DNA of 64,000 nt from Cunninghamia lanceolata (taxonomy: Eukaryota; Streptophyta; Pinopsida; Cupressales; Cupressaceae), in the NCBI GenBank assembly GCA_027924645.1, contig BSBN01000213.1, positions 35,528,501 through 35,592,500 of the forward strand, written 5' to 3'. The notes below the pieces were generated by a model. The model ran no database searches. It was given only the letters and a program-made list of their open reading frames with translations, and was not told the origin of the DNA. Below, piece by piece: positions 45,771-57,935 of the stretch. A program made the position numbers and the translations under genes. Every line of letters starts with the position of its first letter. Position 1 is the first letter of the stretch.

Positions 45771-47292
45771 ATGAACTTGAGTACAGAGCAGAATCCAAAG
45801 ATCACTTTTTTGGCAGCATCACTATCAGAGCAAGAAAGAAGAGACTTCACAACATTTTTTATGAAAAGAGCTATAAATTTTGCATGGACTTATGCTAACA
45901 TGCCGAGTCTAGATCCATCACTTGTGGTACATCATTTAGCAGTATCTCCTAATGCAAAACCTGTTAAAAAGAATTGCACAAAATGCATCCACAAGTAGCT
46001 TTATTGGTCAAGGCAGAGATTCAGATACTGTTAGAAGAAAAGTTCATAAAGCCTATTGATTATCTAGAATGGGTTTCAAACTTGGTACCTGTAGCAAAAC
46101 CTAATGGATGAGTTCGCTGCTGGACAAACTTTAGAGATCTTAATAAAGCATGTCCTAAGGATAACTTTCCATTACCAAGCATAGACAACATCGTAGATCT
46201 TACAGCTGGACATGAAATGCTATCTTTGATGGATGGAGTTTCAGGGTATAACCAAATCAGAATAGCAAAGAAGATCAAGATAAAACATCATTTATTTGTC
46301 CATTGGGCACATACTGTTGGGTTGTAATGCCTTTTGGTCTCAAGAACGCTGGAGCTACTTATCAACGAGCCATGACAGTTATTTTTAATGACCTTTTTCA
46401 CACTATCATGGAAGACTACGTTGATGACATCTTAGGAAAATCTAAGACAAGAGAAGGACATCTACAGGTGTTAGCACAAATCTTTGATCGATTAGAAAAG
46501 TATCAAGTCAGACTGAACCCAAAGAAATGTGTATTTGGCGTAACATCTGGAAAACTATTGGGATACATTGTGTCTCAATGAGGGATAGAAGTGGACCTAG
46601 CTAAAGTAAAAGCTATCATGGAAATGCCTCCGCTAGCAAATCTCAAGCAGCTCCGCAGTCTACAAGGAAGGTTACAGTCCATCCATAGATTTATCTCACA
46701 ACTAGCAGATAAATGTCATCCTTTTCAACATCTTCTTCGTAAGGGTAAACCTTTTAAGTGGGATGAAAAGTGTCAATAGGCCTTTGATAAAATAAAGGAA
46801 TTTCTAGTAACACCTCCTATGTTAGTACCTCATGTGCTTAACTGCCCATTATTGCTCTACATATCATCAACAATAGCAGCATTGGGTGCCCTTCTAGCTC
46901 AACATGATGATTCAGGAAAAGAACAAACCATCTACTACATCAGCAGAACTCTTGTGGGATATGAACTTAATTATTCATCTATGGAAAAAGCATGTTTAGC
47001 ATTAGTGTTTAGTTCCCAAAAGTTGTGACACTATATGTGGAACCAAACGACAAAGCTCATATCTAATGTGGATCCACTCAAATATCTTCTTTCTAAAGAA
47101 ATCCTCACGGGAAGATTAGCAAAATGGGTCATGATCTTAAGTGAATTTGACATACAATACATGGATCTAAAAGCCATCAAAGGACAAGTCATCGCTGATC
47201 AATTAGCTACAACACCCATCACAGATATTCACCCAATGTATCGAGAATTCCCTGATGAAGGGTTGTTCAATTTAACTTCCCCAACATGGTGG
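45771..47292 (+). pseudogene. Element D reverse transcriptase and first RNase H
   Basis: It starts with FLAASLSEQERRDFTTFFMKRAINFAWTYANMP, the typical Tat lead. RT motifs follow: VALLVKAEIQILLEEKFIKPI, FRDLNKACPKDNFPLPSID and SGYNQIRIA near 46245, then after a frameshift VMPFGLKNAGATYQRAM and the catalytic YVDD at 46417-46428. The thumb and RNase H follow with YYISRTLVGYELNYSSMEKACLALVF (about 46930-47010). Frameshifts near 45990 and 46290 and stops at 46579, 46777 and 47026 disable it. Confidence 0.92.
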
Positions 47293-47295
47293 TAG

Positions 47296-47655
47296 CTATA
47301 TTTTGATGGATCTTACACACAACATGGATCAGGAGCAGGAATATTGTTTGTTACCCCTCAAGGAGATTGTATACCCAAATCATACAGAATTGCATTTCCA
47401 TGTACCAATAACATAGCAGAGTATGAAGCTTTAATCATAGGATTACGCATGGCAGTACAAGGGGCTATCAAATAGTTACAAGTCTTTGGTGATTCTCAAC
47501 TGGTTATGAAATAGGTCTTAGATGAATATCAAACAAAAGATAAGAAGCTTCTTCCATACAAGGTAATGGTTGATGATTTAAAAAAATATTTTGACAATAT
47601 CACCTTTGAACAAATCCCAAGACTACAAAATAGAGCAGCAGATGCCATGGCTATG
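47296..47655 (+). pseudogene. Element D second (archaeal-type) RNase H
   Basis: LYFDGSYTQHGSGAGILF starts the domain. Acidic residues appear in YFDGS (47299-47310), AEYEALIIGL (about 47416), FGDSQLV (about 47488) and NRAADAMA (about 47630). All four catalytic positions are thus still readable. Two TAG stops at 47475 and 47514 replace probable Gln codons. An extra RNase H between the first RNase H and integrase is diagnostic of the Tat lineage. Confidence 0.9.
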
Positions 47656-49038
47656 ATTGGGTCTCTTCTAGACATGCCATCTAATACACATAAATGTGAG
47701 TTTTTGGTTGAACATCTTCTGATTCCAGCATTTGAAGTACCACAGTCTGAGCTTATATGTGAAATTGTTGGTCCCATTTCGCTGTGGTACGAGGATTTAT
47801 ACCAGTATCTTTGTAATCAAACCTTTCCATTTCAATTATCTAACACCCAACACAAAACCTTTATCCATCGAGCCTCTCATTACACTATTTTGGGAGACAC
47901 CCTTTATCGCTAGAGTCTTGATGGTATCCTTCTTAGGTGTCTTGATTCTAAGGAAGCAAAAGTGGCCTTACGTGATGTACATGAAGGTGTTTATGGCTCA
48001 CATTCCGCTAGCCCTGCCCTTGTTAAGAAACTTCTATGAGCAAGATATTATTTCCCAACCATGGAAAAAGATGCACATCAATTTGCAAAGAGATGTCTAC
48101 AATGTCAGAAACATGGAGATTTAATACATGCACCAGCACATGAGCTTTAGCCTATCATTACTCCATGGTCGTTTTTGCAGTGGGGACTTGATCTCATAGG
48201 TAAAATCCATCCTACTTCATCAAATGGTCATAAGTTCATTATCACTGCCACTAAATATTTCACAAAGTGGGTGGAAGCCATACCAACGACTTATGTCACT
48301 GGCAAGCAAATAGCCAAGTTTATCCTACACTATATCATTTGCCACTATGGAGTTCCTCAAGCTATTGTCATGGATAATGGTCACCCCTTCAAGAACCAAG
48401 AGGTTAGAGATATTTACAAAAAGTTCCATATCCAACATCAATTCTCTACCCCTTACTATCCTCAGAGCAATGGCCAAGCTAAGGCTTCTAACAAAATAAT
48501 CATCAAAATTCTCAAAAAGATAGTCAATGAAGTTGGTCGGGATTGGCATTTACAACTCCATCCTACATTATGGGCGTATAGAACATGTATCAGAACTCCT
48601 ACTGGAGCTACACCTTATGCTCTTGTGTATGGCATTGAAGCTATTTTACCTATTGAGGTTGAGATCCCCTCATTGTGAATATCCCTACAACATACCATCT
48701 CAGAGGAAGAATATCGGGTATCTAGACTCCATGATCTTGAGCTTCTAGATGAACAGTGTCTTACAGCACTTAACCATCTCCAAGTTTATCAAAACCGTCT
48801 ACGCCACAGCTACAACAAAAAAATCAGAGAACACAGATTTCAAGTTGGAGATCTTGTCCTTAAGGAGATCAAAGGAATCAACAACATCATGAGAAATAGG
48901 GCAAGTTTGAACCAAATTGGCTCAGTCCTTTCATCAGCACAATAGTTTATGGATTAGGTGCATATACTCTTTCAACACCTGAAGGCATTCCATTAGATGA
49001 ACTAGTCAACAGCATTCATCTCCAGAAGTTTTATCCTT
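47656..49038 (+). pseudogene. Element D integrase
   Basis: The zinc region contains VHEGVYGSHS and CLQCQKHGD (about 47970-48115, partly in another frame). The core from 48175 shows QWGLDLIGKI and VMDNGHPF. At the third catalytic site the sequence reads GQAKASNK, with Lys (AAG at 48481-48483) in place of the essential Glu. The C-terminal part (NKKIREHRFQVGDLVLKEI, about 48810-48870) is frame-shifted and peters out near 49038. The copy is therefore catalytically dead even where open. Confidence 0.9.
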
Positions 49039-49043
49039 GAATA

Positions 49044-49240
49044 TCAGCTATTCCCCCCCCCCCAAAAAAAAAACCCATCCAATAGTGAAAACCACTTTGT
49101 GGTGCTTTGGATAACAAAAAATATATAATAATATAAGATAAATAATCTGTCCTCTGGTGAAAACCTGGTAAAGAGGCGCCTTGGATAAGTACCATAGTGA
49201 AAACCTGGCAAATAGGTGCTATATGTAGTGACCAGCCTCC
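49044..49240 (+). repeat. Poly-C/poly-A tract and GTGAAAACCTGG repeats after D pol
   Basis: A C-run followed by an A-run sits at about 49050-49072. Three copies of a motif around GTGAAAACC then occur near 49086, 49155 and 49198; the last two extend as GTGAAAACCTGG(T/C)AAA. Similar motifs directly after pol are known from other plant Tat/Ogre elements. The role is unknown. Confidence 0.6.
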
Positions 49241-51290
49241 ATTATATGCTTGGTTTGTTTGATCATCACTCTTCTTAGCCTACTTCACCATCTTATCCCA
49301 CATAATCCATATCATAATCCACATGTCATCACAATAAATATCTTTTCCATCTTCACCTCTGTCAATGCTAGCTATCATACTTGAGACATTGTTGTGATAA
49401 CTATACCTTTTGGCACCTTAACATCTTGACCGCATGCATTCTCCATTGTCACTCCTTCATAATAAACCTCATTCCGCATTGGGGGCATTTGTTGAGCCTT
49501 ATTTGGAAGTGGATACCATTATCTCTAGCACATAACACATCAAACACTTTAGCTCACAACACAGCAAACTTTCAACTTCAAACCATAGCGTTCATCCAAC
49601 AACAAACATGGCATACCCTTACAACCAGGATCTGTATCTTTTTAATCAATTCACGCTCAACCAACATCCAAAAATAGAAAAACCATCGCCAATGCAAACA
49701 TTAAATCAATAAGTTGATTCTTTCAACATCACTCACTAGCGTAACAAGCAAGAACTACATCCCAGCTCTATCATTAAAGCCTTGATCCTGTGGATACAAG
49801 GTATGTAGGCAATCTGAGATGCAAAGGAAGCACTCTGATTCAAGCTAAGACAATAGCCCCCTCTTTTCATCATCCATCTTTCATCTTTCTTCTAATCATC
49901 CTCTAATCTTTCATCTGACATTCTTCTATTTTTCATCACATACATCATCAATAAAACCTAGAACTACATATTCATCATGTCTCATCTTCATCGTAAATGT
50001 GCTTTGATCCCGTGGATATAGGGTATGTAGGCAGTCTGGAATACAAAGAAAGTTTCCAGTACTCAAGCACAGATGATCCACCCCATCTTCTTCATCTTAT
50101 CTTCATCTCTCATTTTCTTGTCTTTGATCAACTCAAGCAGGAAGCTGATTATGTGTATACTGCAAGCTCACGCACTTTAACCAATCAAGAATAAGCCAGA
50201 AGCTATTTGTTCACATGCCTTAAGCCAACATTTGCTATAGCATTTTATCAACATCATTAGCCTTCAAAAGGATGCAGCTTTCCTCTCAACAAGGTGCCAA
50301 CTTAAATCCATATAAGAGCACCTAAATTTGGCAAGAGAACATGATGACAATATCTTTTGTTTTTATCTTTTGTCCCTTTTCTATGCCTAATCAAGACTGC
50401 CTTGATCTATCTATATCTTGGTACATTGCGATGAAGTAAGGAATGGGGCATGGTCATATTACTTTCGTATGCTGTGTCTATGGGATGATCTTATTCTCTT
50501 CCTATGCATATTGGTATCTTGTATGTGTTGGGATTAGTATCTTACATATCAATATCTCTAGCATCTGAGAAGCTAAATAGTCTCTTATGCACATGAGACT
50601 ATTTTATGTCAAGACTAGCTCCATACATATAACTAGCAAGGTGTTACTATGTGTAGTGGAGATAAGCTCAAACCATTGCTTGTAGCATCAAAGTCCATCT
50701 TGAAACACTAGCTGCTATTCATATCTTGTGTATGTTGGCTCAACATCTTGACCTCATGTGTTTAGACAATATTGTAGCATGCTAGTTTTGCATTGGATAT
50801 CTTGACACATTGGTCTTCTATACCCTGGTGCATAACATCCACATGCTTTACCAAACATAAGGATTGCATTTCTTTTCATTTTGAGCAATTACTTCAAAAG
50901 CTACCCATTGTACCATCTATTCATCTTATTATTTAACTATATAGTCCTCAATCAAGATCAATCGTTTCCATCATCCTTCTTCCACGTTTCTTATCCTATA
51001 AAACAAGTGTGTTAGAAATATATAAGTCCATCACATATCATCTCATTACCATCTATCTATATGCATAAGTCCATATCATATCATTACCATTTACATATTT
51101 GCATTGTCATACATTTCCATTCATATCATTAGCATAAACATCCATACATAATCCATGAAAATACACATACAACATGCATAACCATCATAATACTAACAAT
51201 GCATCCATTACATCATCATGTAGATAAGAAATATGCCATCTTATATATATACATGTGTCAATATACAAGTGTCTACAAGCTGAGCCATAA
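49241..51290 (+). other. Element D untranslated region after pol
   Basis: There is no supported gene. Two diverged copies of a word containing GTGGATA-A-GGTATGTAGGCA occur near 49788-49812 and 50013-50036, each preceded by TTGATCC. The stretch 51020-51290 is rich in CATATCAT/CCATA words. The remainder shows nothing I recognise. Confidence 0.5.
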
Positions 51291-51339
51291 ATAATGTATA
51301 TACAAGTGGCTCTAGGCCTCATCATGATACAACATAATA

Positions 51340-53341
51340 TACATAAACAAGGTAGCCCTACTGACTACTGGCAGCTCCCTCGCCCTGACTACCACCACTG
51401 GGTCCTGTACCTGTCCCCCTATCTCTCGGTGGCCCCATCACTGAGGCTACAGATCAAGATCCACCTGTCCTCTGTGAACCTGAAGCTCCTAATCTGCTCC
51501 TGAAGCTAGGCTACCTCTACTCTGCTGGCACAACCCCATAGTATAAACCTCTATAATACTCCACCTCACCCTATACTCTCTGCAACTCTACCTGTACCTG
51601 TGTCAACTGTGTGGCCAAATACATCGTAGCCCCATCTGTACCCAACGTAGCCACTGCTCTATCCTGCTCACTAGTCATCCCCTGTAGCTGCTGCACAACC
51701 GTATCCCTCTCCGTCCGTAGACCATCTCTCTCTGCCCTCATCACCTGCATCTATTGTATGGTAGTATATCACTCTAATCTCATCATCTACTTGCTCTATC
51801 TAGTTGTATCTCTATCTCCTGTCACTCTAGCAAGTGTGCCATCATCCTTCCTATCCCCAGTCTGCACTCTAACCTGTAACTGGGCCTGGTATGTCTGAAC
51901 CTGAGCCCTAGCATGCAGTAAGCCAATCACCACCTGGTGTCTACCCAACTCCACTCTCCTTAATCTCATCTGAGGATACTGCCTCCATCTCCTCTCCTCT
52001 CTAATCCTCCTCCACAACTGCTGAATCCCAATGTCATCACCTCCTAATATCTGTCCCTGAGGTTGTGCAAGTATCTAAGGCTGTCCCTACACCTGTCCCT
52101 ATATCTGTATCCCTGGAGCTGCTGGTACAATAGCCTGCACTGATGGAGCCTGTTGTCGCCTCCTCCCAACTGGTCTCTCCATCCCTATCTCTCCTATCTC
52201 TCCAACCTGTGTCAGTCGCGTCGATCTTACTGTCACCCAGTATGCATCCTAATCTGGTAGCATGCTTGGATCTGCAAGACCCTATCCCCACTACCATATA
52301 ATTGGCTATAGCCCCTCTCTCTACCAAAACTGTGTCAACCACAACATCTGGCCCCTAATCAAACACCTCCTGTCAAATCCTCCCAAAAATGGCATCACCA
52401 ACTTGTACTGCCTATGGTAACTTGAACTGTCTCAAAACCCTCTCAGGCAAATAGCGCCCTATAATGTATATCCCACATCCAAAAATATATCTTGCCTGTC
52501 TAGCATAGACAAGCTTAGTATCCTCCTCATCCCATCTCTCACATCCTAGCCATGGCCTCCATATAAATCTATCTACCTCATCCAACATCCTCCTCTAGTA
52601 CACTAGTCCTCTCCACTGCTAGTATGTCAAAGCTCCTCTATACATCCTAGCATAAGGCTCTCCTACTTCTCTAGCCACCCATCCCTCTGGTCTCGTCACT
52701 GGAATATGCTCATATGCCCACATATACAAAATTGTAACTACTGCAAACATACTAGCCCTGAACATATATGCACAATCATGCAGGAAATGATAGAGCTGTC
52801 CAGGCACACACTCCGCCCATGCATATCTTTTCCCATAGGAGAACATCCCCTCCATCACTGTCCCCCATCCTACCGGAAACCCTCTTACTCGTTTGTCTCC
52901 CACTAGCCATTTGATAATAGCTACTACCACTCACTACAGTCTGTCACATAACTCCTCCATTCTCGCCATAGGAATCTCTGAGCCCTCTACTCCAATGTCT
53001 GGTGTCCCAAATAATCTTTTGAATGCAGCTGGACCCATATCAGGATCATAATATACTCGATCCCCATCTAGTGTGATCATAGCCTCTCATGTCGGCAACA
53101 AGAAAGAACTATGCTCGCTCATCCATTGCTCCACCATCACCGTCATCAATCCTCGATGTGCTTGCACCAGCTCTAATCTAGACACATGCTCTAACCTGAG
53201 GATCTCTAACACTAGCCGCTCCTCTGCATCCAACAATCTCACCAACTGCAAATCCCTAGGATGTGGTTCTCGTGATAACAAAGGTGGTAGTATATCCTGC
53301 ATCATTTCACTCATCATGTCAGTCTCTTCCGCTACATACAA
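51340..53341 (-). pseudogene. Element D antisense extra ORF, plant-mobile-domain-like
   Basis: On the minus strand the protein starts near 53341. The N-terminal part (SREPHPRDLQLVRLLDAEERLVL... down to 53087) ends in FLLPT-EAMITLDGDRVYYD. A segment at 52930-52619 has VVAIIKWLVGD, a GYGKRYAWAE-like stretch and LYMWAYEHIPVTRP. The W-x-x-EHIP..RP motif is characteristic of plant mobile domains. A Gln/Pro-rich linker follows (about 52240-52060), then a basic helical region with AQVQTYQAQLQV (51930-51880) and a Gly-rich tail. Stops are largely TAG. It lies between pol and the 3' LTR, opposite to gag-pol, as in H. Confidence 0.65.
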
Positions 53342-53384
53342 CTGCTATTAAAATTGCATCGTTTACTGCTATACCAGCTTCTAT

Positions 53385-53830
53385 CTACTGTAAGCGACTC
53401 ATTTTTCCATATGCGCTTATTTGCTGCTTGCATGCAACCTACTTTTCTACATGCACTTATTTCTCACTTACATGTGACTTATTTTCCCTATGCGACCGCT
53501 TATTTACCAAGTGCGAGCTCTATTTTTATGTGTGTATACCTTTTTCTTATAAGCGATCTCTATCCTACAAGCGAGTATCTTTCCTTTCCAAGTGAGCTAA
53601 ACTTACCTATGCGCCAACTTTTAGCACATAAGTGACTTGATTTTATCTATATGCACATTTTTGCCTATGTTTGTCTAGCTAAATAAAAGTGACCTGTTAT
53701 TTCCATATGCGATCAAGCCGCGCTTATAAGTGACCTTAACTACCTTAAGCGACTTATTTCCCTTCCTAAGTGACCTGAACTGCCTATCCTAAGACCTAGT
53801 CGCTTATGGTGACGTGTGTACATTTATGAC
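53385..53830 (+). repeat. Degenerate GCGACTTA-type repeats downstream of D pol
   Basis: Words like AAGCGACTTATTT, AAGTGACCT and ATGCGACC recur about every 20-30 bases, roughly 18 times, with C/T variation at the central C. Overlapping plus-strand ORFs in this part arise from the repeats. It lies upstream of the antisense ORF start, so it may be its 5' region. Confidence 0.6.
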
Positions 53831-54330
53831 GCTTCTAGCCTATCAAAATCATGCTTTTAGAAAATATTTTGATACATACTGGTACACCTGCTCCCTCTGG
53901 TCATCCATGTGTCCTCACTCGCTCGGTACGATGATCTTTGCACGGAATCACCATCCTAATAGCTCTCTAATTCTCGTTGCACACCCACTCTAAAGAGCTC
54001 TAGATCTCTATAAGCAACTGAACACAATTGAGCTCAAGGAGCCTATTTTCCCTTGCAAAACCTACTTATAGCCCTATCCAAACCCTAATTCTTTTATGCC
54101 AAAGCCTATTTTCTTCTACCTCGTCCCATTTTTTCTCACCCAACCCCTTTTTCTTCGTGTTACTCTCATTTTCTAACTTTTTCGTTTATCGCAAGCCAAC
54201 CCAGCCCTTCCTGGTTAGCCTAGCTTACCTCTCGAGGAGGCACCACCTGCCAGTTATACTGGGGCATAACCTTGTTTATCGAATAAATATCGTATCTTCT
54301 TTGACACAATGCTCTATCAAACATTGTATC
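53831..54330 (+). other. Element D sequence before the purine tract
   Basis: Pyrimidine-rich sequence (54020-54200) with no conserved frame; a 111-codon open stretch here has low-complexity composition and no recognisable motif. Confidence 0.4.
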
Positions 54331-54344
54331 AAAAAGGGGCAAAA
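54331..54344 (+). other. Element D polypurine tract
   Basis: AAAAAGGGGCAAAA directly precedes the 3' LTR start TGTAGACACCC. Confidence 0.85.
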
Positions 54345-55219
54345 TGTAGACACCCAAAATTGACTCATTATCATTAGTATCAAACATCACATTATCCATC
54401 ATCTGCATTTGTCTAACACACTTGAACAATATCCTTAACATATCTATTTCTTCTATGAATTAAATAAATTTATATTTATTTAATTAATTCATTAGCTATT
54501 TCTTTTTAAGCTATAATTAAACAATCTTTAATTATTTAATTATCTTTATTCTATCTATTTTAATTAAATAAATCTTATTTATTTAATTAAAAATTCCTTT
54601 CATAAGCCCACTTTCCAATTAATTAAATAAATTTTATTTATTTAATTAATTTCTCTTATCATTTATCTCATGAGCCGACTTGTGTGCCTCTTTCATTTAA
54701 AAAAGATAAGTGGTACTACATACTTTATTTAATACCTTTCACATGTAGTACTTTTTATGTACACAAGCACACATAAGCCCTATCTTCTCTCCACATGTCA
54801 TCTTCACATTCACCTAGGTCTATCATTCAATCTTAGCCATTTGCATAGCCACTGAATCTTCATCGTTGATTGATCTTGGTTGAGTTCTATATAAACACCT
54901 TCTCATTCCATACTACAGGGGATCCAGCATTCATATAGCGTCTACATTATCATCCTGAGCATATTGAGCACTTAAGCATTCATAGCAACCATTAAGCTTA
55001 TCATCATTATCATCCATCCATCATGGCAGCTTTTATCTTCATAATTGTTCATTTTTGAAGAAGCAATCCACATTATAAACAAGGAATCACACAATCTAGG
55101 TTATATTGTGCTTGAATTGCATGTTTTTGATGTCATTTGGATTAGATTCTTTGATGATGGTAGGGTTAGGTTTTCATGGCTATGCTTGATCTTATTAACC
55201 TGATTTTTTACCTATCACA
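54345..55219 (+). repeat. Element D 3' LTR (875 bp)
   Basis: It runs from TGTAGACACCC to a CA at 55218-55219, directly before ATGAG, which matches the left flank AAGAG at four of five bases. The first 686 bases pair with the 5' LTR; the last 189 have no partner in this window. Hairpin palindromes (54452-54650) and a TATA box (54888-54895) are shared. Confidence 0.8.
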
Positions 55220-55224
55220 ATGAG

Positions 55225-57878
55225 GTTGATCAAGGAAAGTCTCAGTCCATGTGCAGCACTAGCAGTGATGTCACAAAAGAAGGATGGAGAATGGCACATG
55301 TGCATAGATTCAAGGGCCATTAACAAAATAACAATCAAATATAGATTCACATTGCCATGGATGGATGATATGATGGATTTCCTAAGTGGAGCAAAATATT
55401 TCATGAAGATTGATTTGAAGAGTGGGTATCATCAGATTAGAATCAGAGAAGGGGATGAGTGGAAGACAACCTTCAAGAAAAAATATGGATTGTACGAGTG
55501 GTTGGTGATGCCTTTTGGATTGAGGAATGCTCACAACACTTTCATGAGATTGATGGATGAAGTGTTGAAGCCATTTCTTAGTAAGTTTTTTATTATATAT
55601 CTTGATAATATTCTAGTTTTTAGTAAGATAAAGGAAGAACATTTGCTGCATGTTAGGGCAATATTGAAGAGGTTGAGAGAAGAGAAATTGTTAATCAATT
55701 TGAAGAAGTGTAGCTTCATGAAGGAGTTCATTTATTTGGGACTTGTAGTTTTTGGTAATGGTCTGAAGATGGATCTAGAGAAGGTCAAGGTAATTGTGGA
55801 TTGGCCTTCACCTCATAGTATGTTTGAAGCCAAAAATTTTCATGGCTTGGCAAGCTTCTATAGGAATTTCATTCAAAATTCCAGTGGGATTTGTGCACCT
55901 ATTATTGAGACAATGAAGGTTAATAGGAGGGAGTTTGTGTGGACCACAACAGCTGAGAAGAGTTTTATAATTTTGAAGAGTAAAGCAACGGAACAACCAG
56001 TTTTGACACTTCTTGATTTTAGGGAAGTTTTTCAAGTAGATTGTGATGCAAGTGGAACAATGATTGGAGGTGTACTTAGTCAAGAGGGGAAACCAATTGT
56101 ATACTTCAGTGAAAATTTGAATGAAGCAAAGAAGAAATATTCAGTGTATGATCAAGAATTTTATGCAATTGTATAGGCACTCAAGAAGTGGAGACATTAT
56201 TTTCTATTGAAGGAATTTGTATTGTTTATTGATCATCATGCTTTGCATTTCATTAATAGCCAAGGTAAGTTGAATTAGAGACACTTAAAATGGGTTGAAT
56301 TTTTGTACAGTTATTCTTTTTTTTTTAAACATAGAAGTGGAAAATCTAACAGGGTAGCTGATGCATTAAGTAGGAGATGTCTATTGTTAAATGAAATGCA
56401 GGTGAGTGTAGTTGGTTTTGATTCCATGAGAGAATTGTATAAGGATGATGTTGATTTCAAGGAAGCTTGGGCTGCTAATTATATGAATCCAGTAGAGGCA
56501 GATGGAACACCCTGGTTGGAATATTTTATTCAGGAAGGTTTGTTGTTCAAAGGGCAAAAGTTGTGTATACCTCAAACGTCAATGAGGGATAATTTGCTGA
56601 AAGAAAAGCATAGTGGTGGTTTAGGTGGACACTTCGGTGTTGACAAAATGTTGGCATAGTTGAGTGAAGGTTATTTCTGGCTTGGTATGGTTGCAGATGT
56701 AAAGAAGTTGGTACAAGGTTGTAGAGTTTGTCAATATGCTAAAGGAGTTAGGTAGAATACTAGTTTATATCAACCATTGCCTATACCAGAGAGACCATGG
56801 GAACACATAAGTATGGATTTTTGTTTTGGGATTGCCTCGAACACAGAGAGGTAATGATTATATCTTTGTTGTTGTTAACTAATTTTCTGAAATGGTTCAT
56901 TTTATTCCATGTCAAAAGAGTAATGATGTTTCCCACATTGTTACTTTATTTTTCAAGGATGTAGTTAAATTACATGGTTTGCCTAAGAGCATCGTTTCAA
57001 ATCAGGATGTGAAATTTGTTGGTCATTTTTGGCATACCTTGTGGAAGAAAATGGGTACATAGTTGGGTTTCAGTTTAGCATCCCATCCTCAGAGTGATGG
57101 TCAAATGGGGGTTGTGAATAGAAGTCTAGGAAATTTATTGAGATGTTTGATAGGGAATAAACCTAACCAGTGGGACATAATTTTGGCTCAGGCAGAATTT
57201 ACCTATAATAATTTAGTCAATAGGAGTTTAGGGAAAAGTCATTTTTACATTGTGTATAGTTACAGTCCAAGAGGGATAGATGAGTTGTGAGATAGTGCTG
57301 ATTTGACTCATAAGAGTGTTGTAGTTGAAGATTTTGTAGAATATATCCATGATTTGCATAAACAAGTGAAAGAAGATTTGGAGAAAAGTGTCGCCAAATA
57401 CAAGGAGTGTCCTAATATTCACAGGAGAGAACAAGAGTTACAGGTTGGAGATTTGGTTTTGGCACACTTGTGGAAGGAGAGGTTCTTGCAGGGAACATAC
57501 AATAAATTAAAATGGAATAAGATTGGACCTTGGAAGGTCTTGCGTAAGTTTTCATCCAATGCTTACGAAATAGAACTTCCACTAGGTGTAGATATTTCAC
57601 CCATTTTCAATGTGGCAGATTTGTATCACTATTATGAAGGGGAGTCACATGCACCAGCAAAATTTAGTTTAGATGTTTAGGATAGATGTGAATGGATAGA
57701 TTAGTTGCTTGAAAAATAGTTTGAACAAGTTGATCAAGTGATTGACTCTCATGTGGCTAAACGAACAAGAGACAAAGAATACATGGAGTATATTGTCTGG
57801 TGGAAGGATAAACTAGCCAATGAAGCCTCTTGGATGCAAGCTTCTGAATTGGCTAAGTATGGGATTTCTATTCCAGAC
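55225..57878 (+). pseudogene. Element C RT (rest), RNase H, integrase, chromodomain
   Basis: RT continues in frame for 318 codons with SGYHQIRIR and VMPFGLRNA. The catalytic box reads YLDN at 55598-55609, so one catalytic Asp is lost. RNase H has VDCDASGTMIGG and IDHHAL. Integrase keeps the HHCC region (56605-56745). Its core reads SNQDVKF where SDRDVKF is normal, losing the second Asp. VGDLVLAHLWKER and KIGPWKVL mark the C-terminal part. A clear chromodomain lies at 57724-57863 (IDSHVAKRTRDKEYMEYIVWW). TAG stops at about 56174, 56276, 56657, 56753 and 57059 fall at probable Gln codons. A frameshift lies near 56820. Confidence 0.92.
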
Positions 57879-57935
57879 TTACCAAAATGTTCTTGAGTTG
57901 TAGCCTCAAGAAACATTTATCTTACCCAACGTGTC

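Larger units (their letters stand above)
40308..55219 (+). mobile_element. Element D: Tat/Ogre-type Ty3/gypsy retrotransposon with antisense extra ORF
   Basis: LTR copies at 40308-40993 and 54345-55219 enclose gag, protease, a G-patch-like motif, RT, RNase H, a second (archaeal-type) RNase H, integrase, a 2-kb untranslated part, an antisense PMD-like ORF and a purine tract. Dual RNase H defines the Tat lineage. It lies in the RT of C with an imperfect duplication, AAGAG at 40303-40307 against ATGAG at 55220-55224. The LTRs differ at about six of the first 260 positions, making it the youngest or second youngest insertion. The 5' LTR end and the primer site seem deleted. Confidence 0.9.

Noticed and set aside
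49050..49072. C-run plus A-run as a second polypurine tract of D
   Set aside because: It is pyrimidine then purine, not followed by an LTR, and the real tract lies at 54331-54344.
53263..53635. Plus-strand ORFs of 110 and 93 codons
   Set aside because: They run through the degenerate GCGACTTA array and over the start of the antisense ORF; composition is repeat-driven.
7863..57720. TAG read as a sense codon for glutamine
   Set aside because: TAA and TGA stops, frameshifts and catalytic losses occur too, so methylation-linked decay is the simpler explanation.
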